Shown here piece after piece: positions 53,001 through 61,396 of a DNA stretch of 64,000 nucleotides. The translations under genes were made by a program, and so were the position numbers. The notes below the pieces were generated by a model, which searched no databases, was not told the DNA's origin, and worked only from the letters and a program-made list of their open reading frames with translations. The stretch is taken from positions 13,540,027-13,604,026 of the forward strand of contig NC_083345.1 of NCBI RefSeq assembly GCF_019175385.1, in the 5' to 3' direction. This DNA is from Lycium barbarum. Its lineage: Eukaryota; Streptophyta; Magnoliopsida; Solanales; Solanaceae. How positions within the stretch are numbered: the stretch's first letter is position 1; every line of letters starts with the position of its first letter.

Positions 53001-54158
53001 ACCTAAAAGTGGGAAGAAGGTTAGCTTAACTTAAATGCTGCCCTCGATTTGGTAACTATCTATTTATCTATGTCTCTAACTCTTCTATTATGATAACTCA
53101 AAATGTTTATTTTTGAACCAAAAAGTTTTACTGGCCGTCAATCTTCCTTTCAGCTTGAATGCAGAGTTTCTAACACATTGCATGTTATTCTGGCAACACA
53201 GGTTAGCATCCCTCGTGATCTGAAGGCAAACAAGTTCCCGCACTATATGGAAAAAGGGAACCCCTTCAGCTATCATTCAACTTCTATTCTGGGTCAGATT
53301 TATGATCATGTCGACTCATATCCAGACGAAGATTTGTGTGTAACAGGTTAAAGCTCCTCTGCATGCATAATATTTGGACTTGTGTTTCCAACTGTTTTTT
53401 ATAGTTTAAGTAGCTCCATTGTTGCATATATGTTTGGGCTTATGTTTTCCAGGAGCTTTATAGTTTATTCGTCTTTGTGCTTCATGAAACACAAGCTAAC
53501 TTATAAATTGATGGATGAGGTTATATGATTTTTGTGCTTTCTTGTTTACGCAGACATCTTCTGTTTATTATTAAATGTTTGATAAGAAATAACAAGTGAA
53601 GCACACTTTGATGATTCAATTGAAAATTGTAGCAGTTCAGTGATCATTGTGTTAATTGTTTGTTGTGTGTAGAGATCTCTAAACTGCCTTGCTTTGAGGT
53701 TGAAATCCCTCAAACATGCATGGCACTGTGGAGAGGAAGATATGAAGAGTACAAAAAGGATATGACAAGGGCCATGAACTCTGGTTGTGAACTGAGAATC
53801 TCCTCTTGCAATGAAGTTATAAAGAAGTACAAGAAGGTTAGTTTTTCCTTCACGTCAACTTTCAGTCAGAGAGAGATTGTCCTTTGACAAATGAAGTGAG
53901 CTTTATTGATTTCTTGGAATGCAGTTGCTCTATGGTGCTGTGGAGTTTGAACAAAGTGAAAGAAAGACTGAAGACATTTTTAATGAGGCCCTTGCAATAT
54001 ATCATGTAACATATGATAATGCGAGGATCACATACAGCATCGAAAAATGTGGTTTTGCTTGGAAAGTAGCTGGTTCTGCTCTCTGCAGGATACACGCCAT
54101 GTATCGGAAAGAAAAGGCCTTACCGATTTTGCCATCTATCCTGCAGGAAATATTGTAG
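26067..54158 (+). CDS. RDR3: RNA-dependent RNA polymerase, RDR-gamma class (19 exons)
   Basis: It copies RNA into double strands for siRNA silencing; the class includes tomato Ty-1/Ty-3. Exons: 26067-26391, 27113-27329, 27396-27534, 30056-30130, 34706-34856, 35558-35765, 35840-35927, 36028-36171, 37187-37261, 37342-37413, 39284-39390, 48465-48613, 48865-49090, 49729-49954, 52251-52393, 52857-53019, 53202-53346, 53673-53836, 53925-54158. All introns are GT-AG and every junction is in phase, for 1016 residues ending in TAG. The catalytic DFDGD (721-725) lies after [24 protein letters not shown] is in exon 8. The start has G at +4. Exon 10 could also use the AG ending at 37356, losing five codons in frame. 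I infer the gene is intact. RDR3 rather than a close paralogue is a family-level call. Confidence 0.92.
26538..26960 (+). repeat. C-rich then G-rich tract in RDR intron 1
   Basis: A C-rich run (26538-26563, 'ccccaccccc' type) is followed by about 330 bases of G-rich 'ggggtggg' sequence, densest at 26721-26772. Several runs of three or more Gs lie close enough to form G-quadruplexes in the transcript, and the C-rich run could pair with them. It lies within the first intron, about 150-570 bases after the exon 1 donor. Confidence 0.8.
28066..28793. mobile_element. hAT-like element in RDR intron 3
   Basis: The ends are inverted: 'cagaggcagatccagg' on the left and 'agatccgaccctg' on the right. 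An exact 8-bp duplication CTCGTATA lies on both sides (28058-28065 and 28794-28801), the length typical of hAT transposons. The element is 728 bp with no transposase frame, so it is non-autonomous. The interior contains a long A run near 28381-28400. Confidence 0.8.
28802..30055 (+). other. Rest of RDR intron 3, nothing recognised
   Basis: This stretch lies between the hAT-like element and exon 4. Short open frames near 28941-29267 on both strands overlap one another and show no known domain. I see no repeat boundary. Confidence 0.5.
30524..30754 (-). repeat. 3' LTR of the intron 4 copia element
   Basis: The left LTR is 231 bp. Compared with the right LTR it has a partial repeat of 'caatcttaatcat...aaatcaaca' at its inner end, plus small indels near 30574. 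Confidence 0.88.
30884..34125 (-). pseudogene. Copia pol remnant: PR, IN, RT, RNase H
   Basis: In order on the minus strand: a protease core with [11 protein letters not shown] (33832-34125) and a GAG-pre-integrase HRRLGHPS motif (33543-33806). Next is an integrase core with [15 protein letters not shown] and [10 protein letters not shown] carrying the D, D and E residues (33015-33497), then the integrase end and RT start (32107-32991). Reverse transcriptase with the catalytic YVDD (31350-32129) and RNase H with [12 protein letters not shown] (30884-31342) follow. The pieces lie in different frames with several breaks, for example between 32107 and 32129. There is almost no room for gag between the primer site and the protease (about 300 bp), so gag was lost and the copy cannot act alone. 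Confidence 0.88.
34449..34644 (-). repeat. 5' LTR of the intron 4 copia element
   Basis: The right LTR is 196 bp and adjoins the tRNA primer-binding site at 34436-34448. It ends 61 bases before exon 5, so it lies close to the exon 5 splice acceptor. Confidence 0.88.
36533..36586 (+). repeat. 27-bp tandem duplication in RDR intron 8
   Basis: A unit starting 'tccattccttcaaaggacac' is present twice, at 36533-36559 and 36560-36586. The surrounding 107-codon open frame has no known domain. Confidence 0.8.
38219..38451 (-). mobile_element. tRNA-derived SINE in RDR intron 10
   Basis: On the minus strand it begins 'gatcgtggctcagttgg', an A box. A B box 'gggttcgaacccc' follows (+ strand near 38392-38404), then a body with 'gtgcgtacccgaagggtag', and an A-rich tail seen as the T run 38219-38230. 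The body matches the style of Solanaceae SINEs. No target duplication was found. It is antisense to the RDR gene. Confidence 0.75.
38668..38757 (+). repeat. 30-bp minisatellite, three copies
   Basis: The unit 'atgctttgataaagttactg' plus 'tagcatgaaa' is repeated with a 30-bp period from about 38668, 38698 and 38728. The third copy is diverged. It lies in RDR intron 10. Confidence 0.8.
40860..41250 (-). mobile_element. Gypsy LTR remnant in RDR intron 11
   Basis: On the minus strand it starts TGTAAGGCCCCATAAATTCG at 41250. The U3 ends in a GC-rich tract of repeated 'gcgctcacctcttggtcgct' (about 40914-40955) and 'gctgcagcggtc', then a TATA-like 'tttaaaacc' near 40880. The leader probably continues to the left past 40400, but no 3' end was found. 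It resembles the other gypsy LTRs in the window in layout, not in sequence. Confidence 0.55.
41459..41485 (+). mobile_element. Helitron 3' end
   Basis: The 5-bp GC hairpin CGCGC-AAC-GCGCG is followed after ten bases by CTAG and then T. This is the layout of a Helitron 3' terminus (hairpin, then CTRR). The 5' end (TC...) was not identified upstream, so the element's size is unknown. Confidence 0.5.
41583..41970 (+). mobile_element. TRIM (miniature LTR element)
   Basis: The 5' LTR 41583-41704 (122 bp, TGTTAAAGAG...TTACA) adjoins a primer site TGGTATTAGAGC (41705-41716) with one change from the initiator-methionine form. The 3' LTR is a shortened copy at 41908-41970 (TGTTAAGAG...TTACA). The flanks are an exact 5-bp repeat TCCTT (41578-41582 and 41971-41975). 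The interior has no gene and contains a 103-bp tandem duplication (41724-41826 and 41827-41929). A related copy lies at 50012-50450. Confidence 0.8.
42087..43015. mobile_element. TIR element, 'aggggtggcaa' ends
   Basis: The left end 'aggggtggcaaaattagccc' is mirrored by the right end 'aagttgacacccct'. Words such as 'agcccgggcc' and 'tagcccatc' recur inside. It is non-coding and about 930 bp, in RDR intron 11. The ends suggest a hAT-like non-autonomous element, but no target duplication is certain. Confidence 0.5.
43801..44156 (+). pseudogene. Copia gag fragment of the outer element
   Basis: An ATG at 43801 opens a copia gag N-terminus ([20 protein letters not shown]) that meets a TGA stop at 43864-43866. 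The same frame then continues in 43870-44139, with a [18 protein letters not shown] segment typical of copia gag. It is cut off at 44157 by the inner element. Only the first part of gag remains. Confidence 0.7.
44157..48189 (-). mobile_element. Inner copia element, inverted, 5' end lost
   Basis: On the minus strand the 3' LTR is 44157-44299 (143 bp, TGTTAGAATAGG...TGACA), with a TATA box (tctataaatag) and a polypurine tract (cttgaggggag) beside it. The 5' LTR and primer site are absent. The leader upstream of gag runs directly into the last bases of the outer element's 3' LTR near 48190. A deletion therefore removed the inner 5' LTR together with the outer internal region. The LTR type differs from the intron 4 copia. 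Confidence 0.8.
44221..47720 (-). pseudogene. Copia gag-pol remnant with RT deletion
   Basis: In order on the minus strand: gag start (47490-47720) and gag with a degenerate zinc knuckle (46815-47459), protease with [11 protein letters not shown] (46460-46957), and pre-integrase HKRLGHPS (46206-46388). Next are a partial integrase core with [11 protein letters not shown] (45846-46043), the integrase end and RT start with [20 protein letters not shown] (44611-45780), RNase H with [12 protein letters not shown] (44483-44698) and its tail (44221-44493). RT stops at LYGLKK near 44670 and joins straight to RNase H, so the YVDD part is missing. Several frameshifts are present. Confidence 0.85.
49230..49471 (+). 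repeat. 121-bp tandem duplication in RDR intron 13
   Basis: The segment starting 'agctctaaggaaactatg' (49230-49350) is repeated directly from 49351 with a few substitutions. Both copies hold 'cctacttcacggatgttttt'. Confidence 0.88.
49913..49927 (+). other. Catalytic DFDGD motif of the RDR
   Basis: In exon 14 the codons GAC TTT GAT GGT GAT encode DFDGD, the aspartate triad of eukaryotic RNA-dependent RNA polymerases. The second residue is phenylalanine, as in the RDR3/4/5 class, rather than the leucine of DLDGD in RDR1/2/6. This is the main reason for placing the gene in the gamma class. Confidence 0.93.
50012..50450 (+). mobile_element. TRIM-like element in RDR intron 14
   Basis: It is a relative of 41583-41970. 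The LTR-like 50012-50114 starts TGTTAGATCCCACAT and is followed by a primer site TGGTATCAAAG at 50115. A second, decayed LTR-like block near 50310-50355 is followed by 'tggcctcagaacc'. The interior holds 'gatgttgggcgcccatatt'. A run of 17 G lies at 50252-50268. Right end and target duplication not found. Confidence 0.55.
50475..52069. mobile_element. TIR element in RDR intron 14
   Basis: Inverted arms of about 55 bp lie at 50501-50555 and 51996-52050, sharing 'cgccacgtagccatattttc' and 'agtttatacaa'. Weaker similarity extends outwards. The interior is taken up mostly by a Helitron-like insertion. Non-coding, probably MULE-like. Its right end is only about ten bases from the exon 15 duplication. 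Confidence 0.6.
50556..51870 (-). mobile_element. Non-autonomous Helitron nested in the TIR element
   Basis: On the minus strand it starts TCTACATCTACATTATTATA (ending at + 51870). It ends with a 6-bp hairpin ACGTGC-GAG-GCACGT followed by 'tcatagaaactag' and then T (+ 50556). That gives the TC start and the hairpin plus CTAG end of Helitrons. No Rep/helicase frame is present. It is 1315 bp and no target duplication is expected. Confidence 0.65.
52081..52302 (+). repeat. 111-bp tandem duplication over the exon 15 acceptor
   Basis: Copy 1 is 52081-52191 and copy 2 is 52192-52302. Each holds the end of intron 14, the AG acceptor (ending 52139 and 52250) and the first ~50 bases of exon 15. They differ at a few bases. 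In copy 1 the tryptophan codon TGG has become TGA (52170-52172), in frame with the acceptor. Copy 2 joins the intact remainder of exon 15, so it must be the productive site. Confidence 0.92.
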
Positions 54159-54167
54159 ACGTGTTGT

Positions 54168-54241
54168 AACTTTGTAGGATACCAACATTGAAGTGAATGA
54201 ATGCAACTTTGTAGGATACCAACATTGAAGTGAATGAATGC
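54168..54241 (+). repeat. 37-bp tandem duplication in the RDR 3' UTR
   Basis: A 37-bp unit starting 'aactttgtaggataccaaca' is present twice without change (54168-54204 and 54205-54241), ten bases after the stop codon. No clear AATAAA signal is seen close by. Confidence 0.88.
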
Positions 54242-54633
54242 CTACTTAGGCATTGTATGTGATGACGTCGAAATTCACTCCTCTAAGTGAGAAAGTTAAC
54301 CCAATTATGAGTCGGGTTCTATTGTCACAGGGAACTATATCTAGGGAAATTAAGCTAGTTAGAAATTTTTACTAATTAAGCCAAGTCAAACACTTTAATA
54401 ATTGATTTTTTTATTTAATTAGGAACATGGATAAAAATTAATTTGAGGGGCCGGTAAAGCGATCAGTGACCTTCACAAGCAAGGAGAATCAAGGGATATG
54501 AAAAATAGGAAACCAATTAACATCAAGAAGAACCCACTGGATGTAATTATTGACCACTAGTTAATCACGGGTTAAGTAATTAGGTTTGAGCTAGTTTTTT
54601 CGAATCGAACTAGTAGACACTAATCAAAATATT

Positions 54634-55264
54634 GCGCGGATTACCCTTTATATGGACTGATCTTTCATTTTTATCCTTATTTCTCGTTTAATGAAAATTT
54701 GTGGATTAAAGTACTCTTATTCATGGGTTTATGAAATGAGGTATGGGTACGGACCCAGCAATATATATATATATATATAACATCGCAACACAAGATTTCA
54801 TAGCAAACTATGTCAATTCGGGCAAAAGTTATGTCTTAAGGCATTGTTCTGTTGTACTACAGAGCTATGCCTTTAATACATAGTTTCTGTGTAATTTATT
54901 TTTTACGGCATAGTTATGTTGTATAACTTACTTTCTACAAAACTATGTCGGACAAGGCATAATTCTGTAGGGCAACTTAATTTTTATAAACTAGATTAAT
55001 TTTTACAAACTATGCCGGACAAGGCATACTTTACATAGAAACTATGTCTTAAGACATAACTTTTGCCCTAATAGACATAATTTTGTATGAAATCTTGCAT
55101 CACGAATTACTATTTTTTTACTCTGTTGAGGTTCGAACCTAGAATCTCGGGGGTATTTTCGGTCACTTTTTTATTATGCAAAGTGGCAAAGGATAAAAAT
55201 TAAAGACCAGCGATTTGAGGGGTAAAAATTAAATACCACCCCAAAATAGGGGCAATCGTTTGAA
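54634..55264. mobile_element. MITE with inverted arms (copy 3 of 3)
   Basis: It is a longer, diverged member of the 8562-8920 family. The left side has 'gcgcggattaccc' and 'ctgatctttcatttttat'. The right side has 'taaaaattaaagaccagcg' and 'atttgaggggtaaaaatt'. The centre is expanded by repeated 'aaactatgcc' and 'aaggcata' words, and a (ta)n run lies near 54763-54779. It lies about 480 bp after the RDR stop codon. Confidence 0.6.
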
Positions 55265-55429
55265 TTTGCATTCCAATTTGGGCTATAATAGGTTTATTTC
55301 TATTTGAGGTTAAACTTATTAGATGAGGTTTAAATCCTCAAGTCGAGAATAAGTTGTCCCCTGTAGATTTAGAATTTTGTTTGACACATTCGTATTAGAC
55401 AGAGCTGGATGAAAATATTACCGTAAATT

Positions 55430-56130
55430 GAACACATGAAATTAGCTTAGAAATAGGAGAAGAAAGTCAAGAAACTATATGAGAGTGAACAAGGAAAAAG
55501 GGAAATCCATATCAAATAAGGATTGGTTGTCATACAACTTATGAAACCAACTCTTGGATGGATTTGGAGAATTGAAGGTGACTAACAATTCACTCCTATA
55601 AATAAACACGTCAAAAAGCTTCGTAACTTGACCACAACCAAAGAGAGACAGAGTAAGAGCAGAGTTAACACCTTGAAGCTTGACCACAACCAAAGAGAGA
55701 CATTTAGAGTGAGAGCAGAGTCAACACCAGAGTCTCAATGGAGCCAACTTGCGCAGCAACAATGAACCTATTCCTATCAAGATTTATCATTTAGTTCTTG
55801 AGTTATAACAGTTAGGTTCTTGTGTGGCTCCATCTATTTACTTTTCTTAGTAGTTGTAATACGTGTTTATCAAGTTGTAATGCACTTCTTTGACTGGGTA
55901 GATTCATTGAAGAGTGAATAGAGAGAGCCAACAATTTGGAACTGTTGAGGAAGAGAGAGTTGGAGTAGGGATTGTTTGGAACAGTTCCTTAAGTTTACAA
56001 GTCGTTGTAACCTTAAACAATTTACTCGAGTTTTAGTGGAAAGTTTGAAAAAATCCTACAGAGGTAGGTTGTGATTTTTTCTCCTTTGAGCAAAGAGTTC
56101 TCCACGCTATATTCTTTTGTTGATTTTACT
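55430..56130 (+). mobile_element. LTR-like remnant with 52-bp tandem duplication
   Basis: A TATA-like 'cctataaataaacac' near 55597 is followed by two copies of a 52-bp unit starting 'cttgaccacaaccaaagaga' (55627 and 55679). A leader-like tail then ends in 'aatcctacagaggtaggt'. It looks like a copia LTR on the + strand, but no second LTR is present. Low certainty. Confidence 0.35.
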
Positions 56131-56132
56131 TA

Positions 56133-57054
56133 GGGGTGTACAAAGGAAACCGACAAACCGCGCCAAACCGATAGTCTGAACCAAACCGAGGAAAAAACCC
56201 GACTAGTGGTTTGGTTTGACTTAGTTTGGTTTTAAAAAGAAAAACCCGACCACTATTGGTTTGGTTTGGTTTTAACTAAAAAAAAAAAAAAGTCAAACCG
56301 AAACCAACCGACATTACATTTAAATAAATATTTCTTCTTACTTTTTCATAGTTTTTTGTTTTTTAACATATTATTTCACTTGGAATTAGAATTTTAATGG
56401 TCCAATAAGTTTTATAGCCCATAGATATTAGTAACCCAAATAAAACTCAACAAAAATCAAATCAATACTAATGCTAACAAAAGAAATTCAATTCTAACAA
56501 TAGGAATGACAATAATATTGGATATCTATTCTTTAGTTTTATATTGGTTTAGAAAGTGAAAATACATAACTTAATTTTATTTTTTTCTTTAATATTTAGT
56601 CATGTAATTAATACTTATTAGCCGTACTTATTTTAGCATGACTTAATACTTTTAGATTATGATCATTTTCTATATGCCTTATAGATAAGACGTACTTATT
56701 ATAGCATGACTTAGTACTTTTAGATTATGATCATTTTATTTTATGCAATTTCATTAATTTCTTTTTGTTGTATATTTTGGTACAATGTCATCTCTCATAT
56801 CATATTTTTTGTCATTTCTTTAAAAAATATCTTAATTAGATAGTCATATCTTACTAGGACTAAAAAAATATTTAAAGTGCAAGTTATATGTTTAGTATGA
56901 AGACTACACTGGAAAAAATCCGAAAACTCGAAAAAACCGAGGTTGAAAAATCCGACTTTTATTGGTTTGGTTTGATTTATAAATTTAAAAATCCGATGCA
57001 ATTAATTTGATTTGGTCTTAAAAAATTCGAACCAACCCGATCCATGTACACCCC
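56133..57054. mobile_element. TIR element, 'ggggtgtaca' ends
   Basis: The terminal inverted repeat GGGGTGTACA at 56133 is mirrored by TGTACACCCC ending at 57054. Inside, 'aaaccgacaaaccg' words at the left face 'ggtttggtttgatt' and 'gaaaaaaccga' words at the right. It is about 920 bp and non-coding. A matching target duplication is not seen. The right end directly abuts a hairpin. Confidence 0.6.
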
Positions 57055-57163
57055 AATGAGTCGGGTTTTTTGAGCAACTACAAAGGAAGGAGTGCCGAAT
57101 AAGTAAAAAACTTACTTATTCGGCACTCCTTCCTTTGTAGTTGCTCAAAGAACCCGATTCATT
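57055..57163. repeat. Near-perfect hairpin, 52-bp arms
   Basis: Arm 57055-57106 and arm 57112-57163 are inverted copies with two mismatches, separated by five bases (aaaac). An RNA copy would fold into a 52-bp stem. I do not recognise a known microRNA in it. Confidence 0.92.
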
Positions 57164-57981
57164 GAGTGCATAGGTCGCAGTACGATTAACAACTATCCAC
57201 CAATCGCGACCGCACGACACGTTACGTGATGACGATAGGGCTGATAACCTCACGATCACGATTCTTTGCCTCAACTTTAGATCCCAAAAAGGTCACTGTT
57301 GACCGTAGAAGGTCATAGTTGACCGCTGAATGTCACAGTGACCCCTATAGAAATTTATTTCATTTTCTTATTTCAATTTCATTGCTTAGTTGCCCAATTT
57401 TGCACGCCAACACCTTCTCAGCCTATCCAAAACAACTCAAAATCATTTGACTTTGTGGTATTAGTAAAAAAATAATGAAATAAACTTATCTAAACATTGA
57501 ACTTGCGTAATTGAAACAAAAATTAAGTATGAGTTGCCTCTCATAAAGAGTAACGACGTGGATCAGTTATATCACTTTCACTCCACTTGGAAGATATGAA
57601 TTGTTGACCTAATTTTGAGTCAAGATTTCAATGATGTTCATGGGGCGGAAGTAGGAAATCAAAGAGGCCAACTCTAGAGTGTCATATTTTGCTTTTTGCC
57701 TTTAAATGAGGGATGTCATTTTGTCTTCTAGGCATGGCGAACTTCAAAACGAAGACACCTAGTTCCTTATATTCAAAATCCTCCATAGGCTCGGTTAGTT
57801 CAACTTCCATATAACAAACTAAGCACAATGCTAAAAAATAGTTGGAATGTGGTTGGAGGCTTAAATTTGCTCTATTTTTTACATCCTCATTGACAAATGA
57901 ACTAGAGTCCCAAAAAAAATATTTGATAAACCATTTTTTTAAGAACTTTAGTATCATTTCTCAACCCCGGCATCATTCATT
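57164..57981. other. Unclear, possible gypsy relic
   Basis: No gene is seen. A stretch at 57525-57560 ('gagttgcctctcataaagag') resembles a segment near the 3' end of some gypsy elements. 'aggtcat'/'ggtcact' words with 'gttgaccg' recur at 57290-57340. Confidence 0.35.
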
Positions 57982-60120
57982 TGTCACGCCCCGAACCATG
58001 ATCTGGGCGTAACATGACACTCGGTGCTTGACAGCATGTGACCGAGCGAACCACATGGCTTGCTGAATCAACATGGGATATGTACGGATTCAGAATATAA
58101 TATAAAACATGGAAAGTTTGTATAAAACATGTGAGATCGTCAAAATACTGAAAATACTGCTTAAAACATAAGTGCGGAAATAATCTGAAAACATAATAAA
58201 TACTGAGCCATCACTGGCCATACGACACTGAACATCTAACATGACATGCTAGACCAGTCTATGAAACCTCTGACCATGAGTCTGATCACTAAACTGTTTA
58301 CCGAGACAAGGCCCCTGACATACCTCTACTGCATAACACGACATGAACATAAAATAAAGATAACATACCTAATGAAGTGGGGCTCACCAATACCTGATAC
58401 GAGAAATCCTAGTGAGCAGATCCATCTTCCTGAAAATCAATGCCTGCATAGTGCAATGCGGGCCCCAAGCAAAAAGGGTCGTAAGTACATTTGAATTGTA
58501 CTTGTACGTAAAGCAACTGAATGAATAAATCTGGCACATGAAATAATAGGAAACTGAAACTGAAAACTGTAAGTTGAGCATGAACATGGGCACACCTGTC
58601 ATGAATTTAATGTAACATGAGTAAAACATTTTAAAGTGGGAAAGCCTTAGTATAACCGACATGTAACCACCACGTGAGCACGTGGTAGTTCCATATCGGC
58701 TATACTAAGGCTCTCCCAGGCGGCTACATGTCGATTATACTAAGGCTCTCCTACTATGTGGCGCCTGATCTCTACCTGATCAGCTAAGCTATCTCATACC
58801 TTACTGGGGTACAAGACATGAACATGACACGAATGTATCCATAAAATATCCTGAAATGGGAAACATGAAGGAATCGTCCTAACTGGGCAGAGCGATCCTT
58901 ATCCTATGCTGCCATACGTAGTCTAAGGTATTAAACCTTTTCAGTAATCTGTGCAACTCTCAAAAGCATGAGCATGAACATGGTTGGCTGAAAAGCCCAT
59001 GACTTGTATAACATAATTTATAAACATGATTTGTAAGTATGATATGACATGAATATAGATACATAATATAACTTGTATGAAACATGGAAACATGTAAGAT
59101 TTCATGGGGTAGAGTAATATTGGTTCATGACTTGTAATTGAGAACCCATGGAATTGAAAGCATGGGTGTTCATTAATTACGGAAAGGTTCATGACAATCA
59201 TAATGATGCATCATGAATTCAACTAACGAAACCATAACCAAATATAGTAACTTGTATCTAGGGTTATCATGAACTAGAGTAAAACCCTGAAGGCAAAACG
59301 TGTTCTTCATGGATTAACCGTGGTGTGGGGAAGAATAAAGATGTTCCCACACGTGGATAGAAGTCCTACGTACCTTAATCGCTCCAAAACTTAAAGTAAA
59401 GTTCTAAACTTTTGAAGAAGAAACCCAACAATCTGAACTTGAAACCTTAGGGAGGGTTTTCTTGAAAACCCTAAGATTGTAGCATAGAATCATGTTAAAA
59501 ATCTATATATAATTATTAGAATTACTTAGGAATACATGAGAGAGACTTACCTTGATGTGGGAGGATGAGGGGAGGAGAGAAAATTCGTGCTAGGGCTTGG
59601 AGAACTGAAAAAATGGAATAAAATTTCAAAAAAACGTGACTTTAAAGAAAGCTGCAAGTCGTTCTGCGTTGCAGTCTGCAGCGCATAACACATTATGCAG
59701 CTGAAGATTCTAACGCATTCCAAAACAGTGCACTGGAACTTCCATGACAGATATTTTTGCTTCGAAATGTGTCGCATATCATGATATGCGATGCATAATA
59801 CGTTATGCGGACGCATATGTAGACGCATCCTAAAACAAAAAGCTGGGAAACTCGGAACAGGGACATGACTTCTAAAAATGCGGCGCATATCAAGATATGC
59901 GACGCATAACTCCTTATACGACGCATATCAGTCCTATGGACTGACTGTGACCTTTCAGTCACTCGATCATAACTTCTTATATATTGATCCGATAGGCTTG
60001 GTCCTTATATGAATGAAAAGGTATTTTGAAAACACTATCCTATATTTCTCATCGTGGTTCCATTATATCTCTGTCTTACAAGTAGATTTTATCCCGAAGG
60101 CAAAGGCACGAGGTGTTACA
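57982..60120 (-). mobile_element. 3' LTR of a decayed gypsy element
   Basis: On the minus strand it runs from TGTAACACC (60120) to its end at 57982, where the + strand reads TGTCACGCCCCGAACCATG. That terminus is nearly the same as in the 14096 LTR. It is 2139 bp. A polypurine tract (aagagggagatat on the minus strand) adjoins it at 60121. The U3 tract 59760-59930 is full of 'gcgcatat' and 'atatgcg' palindromes. ACCACGTG-AG-CACGTGGT lies at 58669-58686. Confidence 0.8.
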
Positions 60121-60335
60121 ATATCTCCCTCTTGGCGAAGGCAAAGGCAAAGGCATGAGGTGTTACATGACTTGGAACATGGGGACTGAAATGACATGAT
60201 TACAGGGAAACATAAATATTGGGCCATGATACATGAGTAGTAGATACATGAACGTGAAACATGAGACATGCGACATGAATACATATGGGGACATGACATG
60301 GATATGAAAGGTATTTTACCTTAGGTGCTTTCTGC

Positions 60336-61392
60336 CTACTCCTCAAACAAATGTAGGTATCTGAATCTCATGTCCTTTTCAGTTTCCAACATAGCCTCTT
60401 CGACTTTTTGACTCCTCCATAATACTTTTACTGAGGCAACTTTCTTAGTCCTCAACTTGCGAACCTGGCGATCAAGAATAACCACAGAGATATCTTTATA
60501 GGTTAGGCCATCCTTAATCATTATAGTTCCAGCAGGAACAACCAACGACGAGTCTCCCGCACACTTCCTCAACATGGATACATGAAACACTGGGTGCACA
60601 AAAATTAAATCTTGCGGTAACTCAAGCTCATAAGCCACTTGGCCAATCCTTCGTAGGATCCTGTAGGGCCTGATATATCTGGTACTATGCTTCCCTTTCT
60701 TTCCAAATCTCATAACACCCTTCATAGGTGAAACTTTTAGGAAGATCCTATGGTCAACCAGAAACTCTAAATCTTTTCGCCTCACATATGGGTAGGACTT
60801 TTGGTGACTCTGAGCCGTTTTCAAACGCTTCTGTATCAACTTGTCTTTTTTCATAGCCTGATAGACCAAGTCTGGCCCTAACAACTCTATTTCACCAACT
60901 TCAAACCAACCAATGGGTGATCCACACTTTCACCCATACAAGGCTTCAAACGGTGTCATCTTAATGCTAACATGATAACTATTATTATAAGCAAACACAA
61001 TGAGAGACAAATGATCATCCCAATTACCTTTAAAATCTAGAACATATGCTCTCAACATATCCTCAAGTGTCTGAATAGTGCGTTCTGCCTGACCATCCGT
61101 CTGAGGGTGAAAAGTTATACAAAGATTTACCTTGGTAACCAATCCTTTCTGAAAGGGTTTCCAAAAATTCATTGTGAATTGAGCACCACGATATGAAATA
61201 ATAGACACTAGGTCCCATGCAGCCTAACAATTTCCTGAATATACAAATTGGCATAATCTTATGTTGAATCGGTGGTCTTACTTGGCAAGAAGTGTGTTGA
61301 TTCAGTAAGTCGGTCTACGATCACCCAAATCGAATCATGTCTTTGGGATGAGCGAGGTAAACCCGTTACGAAGTCCATGTTGATCATATCCT
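60336..61392 (-). pseudogene. Gypsy integrase and C-terminal domain, truncated
   Basis: Read on the minus strand, the integrase core begins with a MDFVTGLPRSS motif near 61380, holding the first catalytic aspartate. It continues through RGAQFTMNFW and HPQTDGQAERTIQTLE, which holds the glutamate (60930-61208). A GPY/F-type region and a C-terminal chromodomain-like tail follow (60336-60884). The second catalytic aspartate is replaced: the SYRGAQ motif has tyrosine where aspartate is expected. There are in-frame stops, one near 60930. Everything upstream, including RT, is cut off at 61397 by a younger LTR. The C-terminal type suggests the Tekay/Del chromovirus group, from family knowledge. Confidence 0.82.
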
Positions 61393-61396
61393 ATTT

